64,000 nucleotides of DNA, taken from contig LR990067.1 in the NCBI GenBank assembly GCA_905147135.1, positions 1,426,001 through 1,490,000 on the forward strand. Direction: 5' to 3'. The notes under the pieces were generated by a model. The model worked only from the letters and a program-made list of their open reading frames with translations. It made no database searches and was not told the DNA's origin. The position numbers were made by a program, and so were the translations under genes. Below, piece after piece: positions 34,001 through 37,625 of this stretch. The stretch comes from Blastobasis lacticolella. Its lineage: Eukaryota; Arthropoda; Insecta; Lepidoptera; Blastobasidae. Position 1 is the stretch's first letter; each line of letters starts with the position of its first letter.

Positions 34001-36312
34001 CTAGTCCTAGCGTATACATTCATAAGAGGCGGTATGTCTGGCAGCTTATTCAATATGTACTTCCCTATATCGTCCACCTTGTGGTGTTTGTGCGCCTGGT
34101 ACTTCACCATAGCCGAGAAGTTCCTGTCGTTCTCGTGAAATTGCTTTGCAAAGTCCAGATAATGTCTGTACCCGTTCACGTACTCCGAGTAGCACAACTC
34201 GCGGCTTAGACCTTCGAAGCTTGTCGGGTTCAGCCCTAGCTGCGTCTTCAAGCGATTCATTGCTTCTGTAGACATAGAGTATTCGGGCGCAACCTGCGGG
34301 GATGCATCAGCATTTTTCTCGTCCTCGGAAAATCCGTCGTTATAATCTTTGAAGTGATCAGACATAAATTGTCTCTTAATCCTGTCCGGAGTCTCGAAAA
34401 GGATGTCAGTAGTCCTCTCACTCGTGGCCTCACTCGGTTTAGTGGTTTTTATATTTTTCAGTTCCTGTTCTACCCATAACATAGACTCGTCAGAGATAGT
34501 AGGCAACGCATACTGTGAAGTTGGCTGCGTGGTGAGATTATAACTCTCTTCCAATAGGCCATCGAGCTCGACATCTCTTTTGAGTTTGCTGGTCGTAAAT
34601 TCGTCTGGATGCGAAACATCTTTCTCTTTAGAAATAGCAAATAGTGTAGCATGGGCTTCTGCATCATCAGAAATAGCCGGCAGTGTAGCAAGATTTTTTT
34701 TCTGTTCAGGGAGTGGAGGCAGTGACTCACGCATTTCTTTTTCAAGTGCCGATTTTATATCTTTTACTTTAGGCGCCGGGGCGGCTGCATGGCCCTCTTT
34801 CTCCTCAGCGACAGCTGGCTGCGCGTGAGCTTCCTTTTCCTCAGTCACAGCTGGCTGCGCATGAGTTTCTTTTTCCTCAGTAACAGCAGGCGCCGCTGAA
34901 GTATGTGCTGGTTTAGTAGTTTGCGATGCCTTCGTTCTCGAACACTTCACACACTTTGTCGTCTTACTGCCTTTTGTCGCAGACATAAACTTGCTTTTTA
35001 TGATGTCGAAGAGACTCCTCACCTTCTCTTGCTGTTCCTTGTGGTTCACTTTGCTGTTCTTTGTAGCATTGGCCTCCTTTTCTTTCACTGCTCTGTTGAC
35101 TACGCGATGGTCGGGCGCAGTTATGGTCAATGGAGTAAAGGTGGACGGGGTGATCATAACTGGAAGGTTGATATCGTCCTCCAAGTCGCTTCTAAACATG
35201 GGGTTCGGAGGCGCGTTAGTGATTTCAGCAGCATTAGCGAAAGCTCTGGTTTTTATATTATTGAGCACCAGCTCTATCTGGGCTGTCGCAGGGTAATCCT
35301 CTTCGGAATCACCACCTCCGCCGATGTTGTTGTAGGTGCCTGAACCGTTGCGCTTGAGAGCTTCTTTGGCTTTTTTAGGTTGTGCTGGGGTCAAATTATC
35401 CAAGGACTCAAAAACTTTCCCCACATCCATGTCTTGGAGATCACTATTCGGCTCAGGGGCCGGCGAGGCTTTGTTGTCGGTCGATTTCGCATCGTTCTCG
35501 GCCAACTTGGTATTGCGGTCTATTGTGTTTTCCTCGGAATCGATCGACTTTGCTTCGCGGTCCGTCAACTTTGAACCTCGGCCAGTCAATTTGAACTCGC
35601 GGTCTTTCAACTTGACTTCAAGGTCGGCTAACTTCGCATCGCGGTCGGACAGTTTCGCGCCGTGTTCGGCCAACTCCTCACCATGGTCAGGCAACTTCTC
35701 ACCACGGTCAGTTAACTTAGACTTTTCATGATTCTTGGTCAACTTAGCGTTGTTATTCGTCAATTTTCCACTGTTCGGGAATATATACATGGTTGTGATA
35801 ACACTGTATTTATCTTCGGTACTGGTTGGGCATGTAGTCATCAAAATGACCTCGCGCTTGGATTTTCGAGCTTCAGGAATCGATTTTTTATCCTTGTTCG
35901 ATATATCAGGTCCAGTATCATTTTCATCCGTCTTCACCCCGGAAGATTTCGCAGCAAAGCGATTGGATTTCTTTTTGTTCTTCTTTTTATTGGCTTTGGT
36001 CAGTTTGCAAGTGATCCTCTGCCAGAAGCCAAGCGAGTCTTTCTGCGACTGTCCTCCCTTCGGTTGTTCCATAGTTTTCTCTGCGATCCATGGGCTCGTT
36101 GCAATCGAGCTGGCCTCCAAGGGTTTGTCCTTTCCAGCATCATCTTCTTTCTTACCGCGTCGTAGGCTAAAGTCCTTCGTGAAATCAACGTTTAGTTTGT
36201 CGTATGAGCCATCTGTTCTGATGTTGCCAATACTTTTCGATACACAATAGTTGTTGATGAGCACCATTAGGTAAAATAGACTGAAACAGATGCAATGACT
36301 AGTTAGGTTCAA
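955..36312 (-). CDS. Giant multi-exon transmembrane protein with C-terminal Ig and Cys-rich domains (ZPBP/Sp38-like), gene-level entry
   Basis: Twenty-eight exons are joined here, each bounded by AG/GT and compatible in phase except at exons 15/16; they total about 12.65 kb or 4,200 codons. The order is signal peptide (about residues 1-25), a roughly 3,500-residue low-complexity Ser/Thr/Lys/Glu/Pro-rich region with 7- and 12-residue repeats, an acidic exon, an Ig-like domain (Cys pair LQC...YSC), further Cys-bearing exons, a GY...CC-x-C-x12-C-x2-C module, one membrane helix and a basic tail ending DFDMF. In ZPBP/Sp38 proteins an Ig domain is likewise followed by a GYG...CC...C-x2-C module; they act in the sperm acrosome. 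The family call rests on the last 660 residues only, and the long N-terminal part is unrecognised. Exons 17-28 might be a separate gene. Lesions at exons 10, 15 and 16 could be assembly errors, alternative splicing or decay. Confidence 0.6.
1075..1332. mobile_element. RTE-like retroposon tail fragments in inverted order
   Basis: 1134-1332 (+) encodes a degraded RTE-type C-terminus (HIARRDGRCGSKALERRP) and ends in the usual GGGGGAGGCCTATGCCCAGC tail. 1075-1133 is a short piece of the same region in minus orientation. Both are pseudogenic. Confidence 0.55.
1429..1551 (-). CDS. Gene 1 exon 27: cytoplasmic tail
   Basis: The acceptor is AATGTGTAG and the donor ACTG/GTGGGT; phase 1 in and out. It encodes a basic tail (PSRVILARLFRSSRSSNMEN) with two Cys before it. 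The phase fit on both sides supports the call. Confidence 0.6.
1672..1803. repeat. Direct repeat, copy 1 of 2
   Basis: This segment aligns over about 130 bp with 2402-2535 (shared blocks such as TCTGAGCAGA and GAAAAAGCC). It is intronic; see the exon duplication finding. Confidence 0.55.
1819..1960 (-). CDS. Gene 1 exon 26: transmembrane helix
   Basis: The acceptor is ACCACCCGCAG and the donor ATCG/GTGAGT; phase 0 in, phase 1 out, 47 codons. It contains a hydrophobic helix (IWALGALCLAVVCVASVAA) followed by Arg residues, as expected for the inside face of a type I membrane protein, and then a Pro run. Confidence 0.7.
2091..2185. repeat. Hairpin element
   Basis: CAAGTACAAGAAAAA...TCCACTT at 2091-2115 is the inverted copy of AAGTGGATTTTTTCTTGTACTTG ending at 2185. 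It is probably a small MITE. Confidence 0.5.
2311..2395 (-). pseudogene. Decayed duplicate of exon 25
   Basis: On the minus strand, GANACLPW and, in a second frame, GPGNARCKAAAN match exon 25 (GANACQPC and GAARCRAAAN). The copy has a frameshift, a Cys changed to Trp and no donor where exon 25 has one. It is flanked by a 130-bp segment also found at 1672-1803. Confidence 0.6.
2402..2535. repeat. Direct repeat, copy 2 of 2
   Basis: It aligns with 1672-1803 and lies next to the decayed exon copy. Confidence 0.55.
2692..2810 (-). CDS. Gene 1 exon 25: Cys-rich module
   Basis: The acceptor is TGGTAACAG. The donor GAT/GTACGT (after 2692) leaves in phase 0 and joins exon 26; the nearer GTACGA would not. 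With the split Cys at the junction it reads CC-x-C-x12-C-x2-C-x12-C (for example GANACQPCPAGAAAAPG). The exon is extremely GC-rich. A decayed second copy of it lies at 2311-2395. Confidence 0.65.
2891..3025. repeat. MITE, family M1
   Basis: It has CCGATTGTACGCCGTCATTT at the left and an inverted CGGCGGCGTGCTATCGGAGA at the right. Confidence 0.5.
3046..3190. repeat. Palindromic MITE
   Basis: The arms TATTCAAAAGCAACACAAGG and its inverted near-copy ending at about 3188 enclose matching inner stretches (TTTTCACGAGAA). It lies directly beside the M1 copy. Confidence 0.55.
3190..3300 (-). mobile_element. RTE-like fragment
   Basis: It carries TGTGCTCTGCCCACTGCCA, shared with the 10.6-11.0 kb RTE fragment. 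It is too short to code. Confidence 0.4.
3895..4009 (-). CDS. Gene 1 exon 24: start of the Cys-rich module
   Basis: The acceptor is TGTACAGAG and the donor GCT/GTTAGT; phase 0 in, phase 1 out. It ends with AAACGAGYRLVPKLQIC. The Cys...Gly-Tyr pattern just before a CC pair (completed in exon 25) is the feature most like ZPBP/Sp38 C-terminal regions. Confidence 0.65.
4105..4465 (+). repeat. SINE-like family S3, interrupted by an M2 MITE
   Basis: It matches the copies at 12735-13010 and 31410-31695 (GAGGAGTCCGCCTGGGTGAG, CAATGCTTGCATTGTT, ACAACGCACCTG). An M2 MITE sits within it at about 4260-4390. Confidence 0.6.
4260..4390. repeat. MITE, family M2
   Basis: It has inverted ends AGGCGCTGTC...GACAGCGCTTT and central GTCGCACGACCG blocks. 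It is inserted in the S3 repeat. Confidence 0.55.
4900..4952. repeat. GAGCGAGC-type minisatellite unit
   Basis: It contains GAATAAGCGAGCGGAGCGAGCTCGGAATTTTAT-type sequence, shared with 6085-6760 and 22860-23110. Confidence 0.5.
4953..6085. repeat. Long palindrome, about 1.1 kb
   Basis: The left arm (4953 to about 5480) is repeated in inverted orientation by the right arm (about 5493-6085), base for base apart from small changes and a short extra piece in the right arm near 5555-5605. The centre lies near 5485. It lies in the intron between exons 23 and 24 and has no ORF of note. It could be a foldback element. Confidence 0.7.
6085..6760. repeat. Degenerate minisatellite with GAGCGAGC core
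   Basis: Loose repeats of 60-110 bp share TCAATGAATGAGCGAGC, GAGCTCG and AATTTTA blocks with spacers ending in variants of GTCTTAAAAGCTGG. It is AT-rich and shows no coding. Confidence 0.55.
6817..6836. repeat. Poly-G run
   Basis: An uninterrupted run of about 18 G follows CTCAAT. It is a likely error-prone spot in the assembly. Confidence 0.6.
6940..7034 (-). CDS. Gene 1 exon 23
   Basis: The acceptor ATATATAG is the only AG giving the needed phase 1; the donor is ACA/GTATGT, phase 0 out. It encodes VKCSPDGRRVIFADPKALSL and continues to LPPT. The intron on its downstream side holds the 1.1 kb palindrome. Confidence 0.6.
7160..7245. repeat. Three 25-bp tandem repeats
   Basis: CTGGGGTGGGCACCAGACCA occurs in tandem and the array ends in an inverted GCACCCCAGAATGG. 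The same motif in inverted orientation appears at 41975-42025. Confidence 0.5.
7416..7511 (-). CDS. Gene 1 exon 22
   Basis: The acceptor is CTTCCCCAG and the donor AAAG/GTGATG; phase 1 in and out, 31 whole codons. Peptide segment: TKRDGRNNTLTPHVDNH, with an N-glycosylation sequon (NNT). Confidence 0.65.
7956..8103 (-). CDS. Gene 1 exon 21: GC-rich Cys-containing exon
   Basis: The acceptor is CGTCCCTCAG and the donor CCCG/GTGAGC; phase 0 in, phase 1 out. It encodes LLPCPAPAVACSAQCRRDL and a further Cys. The very high GC contrasts with the AT-rich intron around it, which helps mark the exon. The plus-strand ORF over it is a shadow. Confidence 0.65.
8340..8905. repeat. M1 MITE split by a second MITE (M3)
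   Basis: The M1 ends are at 8340-8384 and 8800-8905. Between them lies an element with inverted ends AGTTTTCCAATAGGTA / TACCTATTGGAAAACT and inner inverted repeats AGATGGCGC...GCGCCATCT. A second M3 copy is at 62918-63322. Confidence 0.6.
9301..9411 (-). CDS. Gene 1 exon 20
   Basis: The acceptor is CCTCACCAG; phase 0 in and out, 37 codons ending ICMQDK. The donor used here is GTAGGA (after 9301). A stronger-looking GTGAGC lies 25 nt further (after 9276), but it would leave in phase 1 and put a stop in exon 21, so it is not used for the full-length form. Confidence 0.6.
9560..9665 (-). repeat. SINE-like family S4, partial
   Basis: It contains GGTGACCACTTTCCATCTGG and GTTTGTCTGC, inverted relative to 15280-15560. 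Confidence 0.45.
9697..9860 (-). repeat. SINE family S1, partial
   Basis: It shares GACCAGATTGGATCATG and GTCGCCTGAATGTGC with the fuller copy at 44548-44878, in the same (minus) orientation. Confidence 0.5.
9935..10170 (+). pseudogene. CR1/Jockey-like reverse transcriptase fragment
   Basis: It encodes ISKSIGILGVDISDGVRFRS and ASKKLGVLKFNIYFTPGQRL, the region after the RT domain of non-LTR elements. The rest of the element is missing, and an S4 scrap follows. Confidence 0.5.
10304..10408 (-). CDS. Gene 1 exon 19: end of Ig domain and linker
   Basis: The acceptor is ACCTCTCCAG and the donor GAC/GTGAGT; phase 0 in and out, 35 codons. It supplies the last Ig strand (MTLQTLTLNVL) and then PEYSVVFIPMYCSDHGCTYD with two cysteines. 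Confidence 0.7.
10468..11232. repeat. SINE S1 (+) split by an RTE fragment
   Basis: The tRNA-like head (GGTGGCTGAGTGGTTAAGG, box B GGTTCGAATCC) is at 10468-10545. The body resumes at 11052. The intervening RTE piece is flanked by the 12-bp repeat ACCTACGCTCTT (10577-10588 and 11052-11063), a target-site duplication. Confidence 0.65.
10589..11051 (-). pseudogene. RTE-clade retroposon 3' end (reverse transcriptase C-terminus)
   Basis: The minus strand reads through an open 3' region with DQCVLPVMTYGSETWPLT, ERAMLGVSLRDRVRNEEIR and LKWQWAGHIARRTDGRWGSK, typical of the end of RTE-like ORF2. It is 5' truncated, ends in a (ATG)n run at its 3' end and lies inside a SINE. Confidence 0.7.
11356..11562 (-). 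CDS. Gene 1 exon 18: Ig-like domain
   Basis: The acceptor is ATCTCTTAG and the donor CTG/GTTAGT; phase 0 in and out, 69 codons. It shows the hallmarks of an Ig fold: DLTLQC (strand B Cys), a Trp in DLAWF (strand C), and DERNVGNYSCVL with the strand F Tyr-x-Cys. In ZPBP-type proteins an Ig domain comes before the Cys-rich part, as here. Confidence 0.75.
11810..11980 (-). repeat. SINE-like family S5
   Basis: It carries CAGGCAGGCCGTAAGCTTGT and CACCTGAGTGGTATAAAAAA. Related copies are at 21465-21600, 40205-40325 and 59630-59770. It abuts the donor of exon 17. Confidence 0.5.
11983..12616 (-). CDS. Gene 1 exon 17: acidic pre-Ig region
   Basis: The acceptor is AATCTGTCAG and the donor TTG/GTAAGT; phase 2 in, phase 0 out, 211 whole codons. 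It starts with Cys-containing LGFICYNLNCKKN and later YICDID and NITCTKY. A basic KRKKRRR patch follows, then a Tyr/Asp/Glu-rich stretch, and it ends with a KTRRKRT cluster. If exons 17-28 are a separate gene, no clear start codon is visible here. An S5 repeat begins directly after the donor. Confidence 0.7.
12735..13010 (+). repeat. SINE-like family S3
   Basis: It aligns with 31410-31695 (TGAGGAGTCCGTTTGGGTGA, GCACCTGCGGTTCTGCATT, ATCAGGTGAGCTGTCTGCT). Confidence 0.55.
13028..13112 (+). repeat. tRNA-Gly-like SINE head (S6)
   Basis: ATGGTTCAGTGGTCAACTG and GGTCCCGTTCGATTCCCGG resemble boxes A and B of tRNA-Gly. There is no intact acceptor stem, so it is a SINE head and not a tRNA gene. Confidence 0.45.
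13173..13275 (-). CDS. Gene 1 exon 16 with two competing frames and an internal TAA
   Basis: The acceptor is CTCTCTTTAG and the donor ATAG/GTATGA. Frame A follows from exon 15 in phase 0 and is basic (MKSLKTSNKIRKMKNTQKDL); spliced to exon 17 it stops within 9 codons. Frame B is acidic (DPDNVARNKFVEDEVTEDQQ, TAA, DTKDEEYPEGFVYR). It matches the acidic style of exon 17 and joins it in exact phase, but it contains a TAA. Frame B is probably the ancestral one. Whether the TAA is real, a sequence error or a regulated stop cannot be told from here. Confidence 0.5.
13385..13585 (-). mobile_element. RTE-like tail fragment
   Basis: It shares CTTCCCCAGAGATCTCCACA and GCCCCATCGGCCATCTGTTC with the 10.6 kb copy. 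Confidence 0.5.
13633..13694 (-). CDS. Gene 1 exon 15 (phase problem at its end)
   Basis: The acceptor is GGTTTTCCAG and the donor GAA/GTAAGT. The only open frame (PSYEIDGLKSLAQPDMAPVE) enters in phase 1 and leaves in phase 0. Exon 16 needs an incoming phase 1 to read the frame that joins exon 17. A single extra G (GAAG/GTAAGT) would repair this, so a 1-base loss at the junction is suspected. Skipping this exon also restores phase. Confidence 0.55.
13929..14049 (-). CDS. Gene 1 exon 14
   Basis: The acceptor is CTTTTGAAG and the donor CAGG/GTCAGT; phase 0 in, phase 1 out, 40 codons. It is very basic (SVKLKRKSKKMYKKSLSNK). Confidence 0.6.
14640..14765 (-). repeat. SINE-like family S2, partial
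   Basis: It carries TTTTCCAGCCTACGGAGA and ACTCTGCCGGACACCACACG. It lies just downstream of exon 13. Confidence 0.5.
14812..14959 (-). CDS. Gene 1 exon 13
   Basis: The acceptor is TGCATTTTAG and the donor AAG/GTAACT; phase 2 in, phase 0 out. It is basic and helix-like (LGRLLQKLQIAVKSDAK). An S2 repeat fragment (14640-14765) lies close downstream. Confidence 0.65.
15280..15560 (+). repeat. SINE-like family S4
   Basis: It is nearly identical to 20498-20815: GCAAGCGGGCCACCTGATGG through CCCCATGGAGCACTGGAAAC to TTTAAAAGAGTATTATTTAG. Confidence 0.6.
15957..19954 (-). CDS. Gene 1 exon 12: giant exon with 7-residue repeat array
   Basis: This exon is 3,998 nt, open throughout, with acceptor ATTCTTTCAG and donor CTCAC/GTGAGT; phase 0 in, phase 2 out. 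Its first third looks folded, with a Cys cluster (CSCNLRENHTMCKACAASD) and a later CQGRTCEKF. A basic region follows, then a Ser/Pro/Lys stretch with a 156-bp direct repeat (about 17390-17510 and 17546-17666). Next come roughly 35 seven-residue repeats of the type ESQMPAQ or DSSMPAA (about 16570-17330), and finally a C-terminal part that again looks folded (TIVIINDYDARTDGELDM). No family is recognised. Long plus-strand ORFs here are antisense to the repeats. Confidence 0.8.
20070..20345 (-). repeat. SINE-like family S2
   Basis: It starts CATCACAGCCCATATCAGTC and ends CTGCCGGACACCACACGG. It belongs to the same family as 32020-32275 (opposite strand). Confidence 0.6.
20498..20815 (+). repeat. 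SINE-like family S4
   Basis: This is a fuller copy of the family at 15280-15560, in the same orientation. Confidence 0.6.
21035..21114 (-). CDS. Gene 1 exon 11
   Basis: The acceptor is CATTGTCCAG and the donor ACC/GTAAGT; phase 1 in, phase 0 out. The used frame gives RTSKTPPKNEKSHHHLTT. A second frame is also protein-like (KKERDDDENIQDPSQERKE), but it leaves in phase 1 and would stop early in exon 12. The choice rests on phase. Confidence 0.55.
21185..21440 (-). repeat. SINE-like family S2
   Basis: It contains CATCACAGCCCATAACAGTC and AAGGGGTTAGTGCATTGTAC. Confidence 0.6.
21465..21600 (+). repeat. SINE-like family S5
   Basis: It contains TAAGGTGGCAAACAAGCGTA and a diverged body. Confidence 0.4.
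21721..22325 (-). pseudogene. CR1/Jockey-like reverse transcriptase fragment
   Basis: The minus strand encodes KAFDRLWHSGLLSKL (RT motif), then, after a frameshift, DAGVPQGSVL and FGYTDDSTVT with the RT catalytic DD (YTDD in place of the common YADD), then EALKAVSDWGEANLVAFNAN. It is truncated at both ends. Confidence 0.65.
22328..22412. repeat. GC-rich hairpin MITE
   Basis: GGGCTGAATGCGGGGCGCGG and its inverted partner CCGCGCCCCGCGTTCAGCCC lie about 45 bp apart. Confidence 0.55.
22860..23110. repeat. GAGCGAGC-core minisatellite
   Basis: About four loose units with TCAATGAATGAGCG and GAGCTCG belong to the same family as 6085-6760. Confidence 0.5.
23080..23645 (+). pseudogene. Cys-rich C-terminal fragment of a retroelement-like ORF
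   Basis: In shifting frames it reads LRLGCDVCVPH, CVCGSRVEANGQYALSCC, IVRRALVSANIP and then LAALRKSDKYSEPQNNYLFV and ETTGCWCEEARAFIKDV. The CxC...HALSC-type Cys/His knuckle followed by a PDGLSLVP motif looks like the end of an element-encoded polyprotein. The family is not certain. An internal deletion and stops are present. Confidence 0.45.
23888..24297 (-). CDS. Gene 1 exon 10
   Basis: This is the in-frame version, with acceptor CTCCAACAG at 24298-24299, phase 2 in, phase 1 out and donor ATTG/GTGAGT. It encodes a helix-like start (ISDVINAAKAVRAVEEFTKL) and then a mixed region with single cysteine. An upstream acceptor TAATCTAG at 24384-24385 would add a protein-like, in-phase peptide (ELPPDPDLTKDPNHTI), but that frame runs into TAA and needs a 2-nt correction to reach the main frame. 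Alternative splicing or an indel are both possible. Confidence 0.6.
24885..24978 (-). CDS. Gene 1 exon 9
   Basis: The acceptor is AATATTTCAG. Two donors overlap: GTGAGT after 24889 and consensus GTAAGT after 24885. Only the second (phase 2 out) joins exon 10 in frame. The peptide is acidic (DEATEEQLNTKDYAVDDKEM). Confidence 0.6.
25000..25305 (+). mobile_element. RTE-like tail fragment
   Basis: In plus orientation it has AAGTGGCAGTGGGTAGGGCA, GCTCGCCGGCGATGGCCGAT and TCGCAGGTACCAGCTGGATG, ending at a (ATG)n-like run. It lies just upstream of exon 9. Confidence 0.5.
25490..26090 (+). pseudogene. CR1-like element 3' end
   Basis: In frames broken by stops it reads AAEKLGILSKVKCYFT, QLLQLYQAQVRS, EKRAKKLICDPQLIEAKLQS and MRTAKEWNALPASVP, the region after the RT domain, then a 3' UTR with CATCATCGGCC. 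The short related scraps at 40985-41115, 54130-54265 and 61400-61490 are the same tail. Confidence 0.55.
26372..27377 (-). CDS. Gene 1 exon 8
   Basis: The acceptor is AACTTTCAG and the donor GTCA/GTGAGT; phase 0 in, phase 1 out, 1,006 nt. It encodes 335 residues rich in Asp/Glu/Ser/Thr, including RPKRQLTLTDIDAELAELD with a KRQ dibasic site. It has no Cys and no recognised domain. An ATG at 27323 lies inside the exon, but the frame is open and exon-like upstream of it, so that ATG is not taken as the start. Confidence 0.75.
28172..28245 (-). CDS. Gene 1 exon 7
   Basis: The acceptor is CTTTTGCAG and the donor TCA/GTAAGT; phase 1 in, phase 0 out, 74 nt. The peptide is Lys/Asn-rich (SIKPKKNPSKKAKLRNQLTH). 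It is supported by splice signals and phase only. Confidence 0.6.
28482..28595 (-). CDS. Gene 1 exon 6
   Basis: The acceptor is ATATTTCAG and the donor is consensus GTAAGT; phase 1 in and out, 37 whole codons. It encodes an acidic Thr-rich peptide (DTTLFAYDDGVSYVTEDLES). Confidence 0.65.
28676..28820. repeat. MITE with 20-25 bp inverted ends
   Basis: TTGGAACCAGAGTGATCTAA at the left pairs with TTGGATCACTCTGGTGTTCC at the right. Confidence 0.5.
28997..30145 (-). CDS. Gene 1 exon 5
   Basis: The acceptor is GTGTCGCAG and the donor TCTG/GTGAGT; phase 1 in and out, 1,149 nt open throughout. It codes for a Thr/Glu/Phe-rich stretch with helix-prone parts (ASSLDYLIKE-type start region, later LSNELSIIKNFLEGIGE) and no cysteine. 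It has no recognised domain. The length and clean splice sites make it one of the best-supported exons. Confidence 0.75.
30640..30800 (+). repeat. SINE family S1, partial
   Basis: It contains ACAGGTTCCCCTGTAAACAG, GGCAGTCGCTCTATTGTAAT and the GCCCGGGCCCTCG block. Confidence 0.5.
30883..31284 (-). CDS. Gene 1 exon 4
   Basis: The acceptor is ATATCTAG and the donor CTAG/GTAAGG; phase 1 in, phase 1 out, 402 nt. The sequence is basic (SGQKKKKLEKIKQKREI) and then rich in Glu/Asn/Pro. The open frame runs past the donor into intron sequence, but the strong donor and the fit to exon 5 mark the end here. Reading must start in the previous exon, since no ATG opens this one. Confidence 0.7.
31410..31695 (+). 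repeat. SINE-like family S3
   Basis: This is the fullest copy of the family: CTGAGGAGTCCGCCTGGGTA to CCATCAGGTGGGCTGTTTGC. Confidence 0.6.
32020..32275 (+). repeat. SINE-like family S2
   Basis: It runs from GTGTGGTGTCCGGCAGAGTA to GTCCTGCAGTGGACTGTTAC. Confidence 0.6.
32476..32623 (-). CDS. Gene 1 exon 3
   Basis: The acceptor is TTTCCTAAG and the donor TCAG/GTTAGT; phase 0 in, phase 1 out, 49 codons. The peptide is strongly charged, with a basic half (RRFQSRRKKYQRKH) followed by an acidic half (VEESLKDFEEPDIDEYERR). A dibasic KRS motif near its end could be a protease site, which is inference. Confidence 0.7.
33131..33207 (-). CDS. Gene 1 exon 2
   Basis: This 77-nt exon has acceptor TTTGTAG and donor AAG/GTAACC. 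It enters in phase 1 and leaves in phase 0. It encodes 25 residues of Lys/Glu/Ser-rich sequence (KKGEESSTPQGDEAEKPESR). It is too short to stand alone and is supported by both splice sites and by its phase fit to exons 1 and 3. Confidence 0.65.
33627..36312 (-). CDS. Gene 1 exon 1: signal peptide and repeat-rich extracellular region
   Basis: This exon is open for 895 codons and ends in phase 1 at the donor AAG/GTACGA. The first ATG at 36312 gives a hydrophobic leader (core FSLFYLMVLINNYCVS), read as a signal peptide. An acceptor-like CTGTTTCAG lies just inside (exon start about 36283, phase 2), so the true start may be further upstream. Features in order are a basic Lys/Ser region, about a dozen 7-residue repeats of the KLxDRxx type (about 35470-35740), 12-residue repeats of the PAVTEEKExHAQ type (about 34770-34900), a more folded-looking stretch with a single Cys (RELCYSEY), a Lys cluster and an acidic end. 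No known domain is recognised. Plus-strand ORFs over this exon are antisense shadows. Confidence 0.75.
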
Positions 36313-36589
36313 AGGGGGGTTCTATGTCTGTTTGAGATGAGTCAGGAGAGACTATCCGGAAGGGGAGGGAGGTAGGTACCGGTGGTGTCCGGGTCAGGTA
36401 CTTGAATGTAGCACCAGCTCCATCCATCGTATAATACTTGGGGCTAGATGGTGCTGTGTGAATTTGTCCACGATTTTTTTTTGGCGGGCGTCGTAAATTG
36501 CGACCAAAGTCATAGAGACAGGCCATCTATTACCTCGGACCTGTAAACCAGGAATGGACAGCAGCTTTTTCTGTGTGTTAACACTATCA

Positions 36590-36660
36590 GGTGGTATGAC
36601 TCTGAGAAGCATGAGGTGTCCGTGTAGGTGAGTACCACCGCCTTATCTATTTCTGTAGCA
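36590..36660 (+). repeat. SINE-like family S3, 5' fragment
   Basis: It contains CAGGTGGTATGACTCTGAGA and GAGTACCACCGCCTTATCTA. Confidence 0.45.
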
Positions 36661-36774
36661 GTGCTACCGTTGTGATATCTGGTGGACCTGTATCACTGCG
36701 ACTGGGGGTCACAAAAGGCGACAAATGTTTGACACTAGAAATGGACAGCAATTTTCTGTCGAATTCTTTCAATG

Positions 36775-37085
36775 TAGGTGGCCGAGTGGAGAGGTACTGA
36801 GTTCGGATCCCACTGCGGCCATATACTAATGACATAGTTGTACTAGCACTACATTAGTTGAATGCTAACCGATGCTCTTAGGGTGAGGGAAACATCGTGA
36901 TGAAACCTGCACATTCAATCGCCTGAATGTGTAACCATGATCCAATCTGGTCAGGTTCCCCTGGCAGCAGGGTCACGGAGGTTAAATGGCAGTCACTCCA
37001 CTGTAATCCAGCTGCCCAATTCCGGATCGTGATTACGGCGGCTCCCAAGCGCTCTTCCGCGAGAGTACAACCAGGACATTAACGC
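36775..37085 (+). repeat. SINE family S1
   Basis: It includes a 3' part of the tRNA-like head, then the body with GATGAAACCTGCACATTCA, TGGTCAGGTTCCCCTGG and ACAACCAGGACATTAACGCC. Confidence 0.55.
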
Positions 37086-37266
37086 CACGATGATTATTTT
37101 TTACTTTCAACACTGCGATTTCCAACCCGCCTGTCAAGCGTGCCCTCTATAAATTTGAATGAGGTTCAAATCCTGGGGCGGGCTGCACCGTCGAAGTCGA
37201 ATAGTATAACTAGCACAATTCATCTCGCTCGCTCTCGAAAGGCTGGAGGTTCGGAGAAGACGTCAT

Positions 37267-37312
37267 GAAGATATCGCAAAAAGTTAGGCTGCTAACTTTT
37301 TGCGATATCTTC
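37267..37312. repeat. Perfect 21-bp hairpin
   Basis: Arms 267-287 and 292-312 (GAAGATATCGCAAAAAGTTA start) are perfect reverse complements around a 4-base loop. Confidence 0.65.
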
Positions 37313-37394
37313 CCCAGCAGTGGACTCTTATGGGCGGCTGATGTGACTAGTGTGTGTAAAACTCCGAATGTGGTGTTTAGAGTGGTATCCGGTG

Positions 37395-37625
37395 TTACGG
37401 ATATAAGGAATAGGGTTGCCAGATTGAAGTGGCTAGTGTGCTGGTCTCTCATGAGGTGCTCGGATGGACGGTGGAGTCAAAAATTAACTTTAATGCGGCC
37501 AAGAACTACCACAAGAAATCCTGAAATACCAAAGGCAAGATGGTCCGACGACATCACCAAGGTGGGGAAGATGTGAATGAGGGAGACTTCCTGGCGATGG
37601 CAGAAGCTGGGGGAGGCACGTCCAA
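37395..37625 (+). mobile_element. RTE-like tail fragment
   Basis: It encodes IRNRVARLKWLVCWSL and RWSDDITKVGKM, a diverged RTE C-terminus with stops. Confidence 0.5.
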
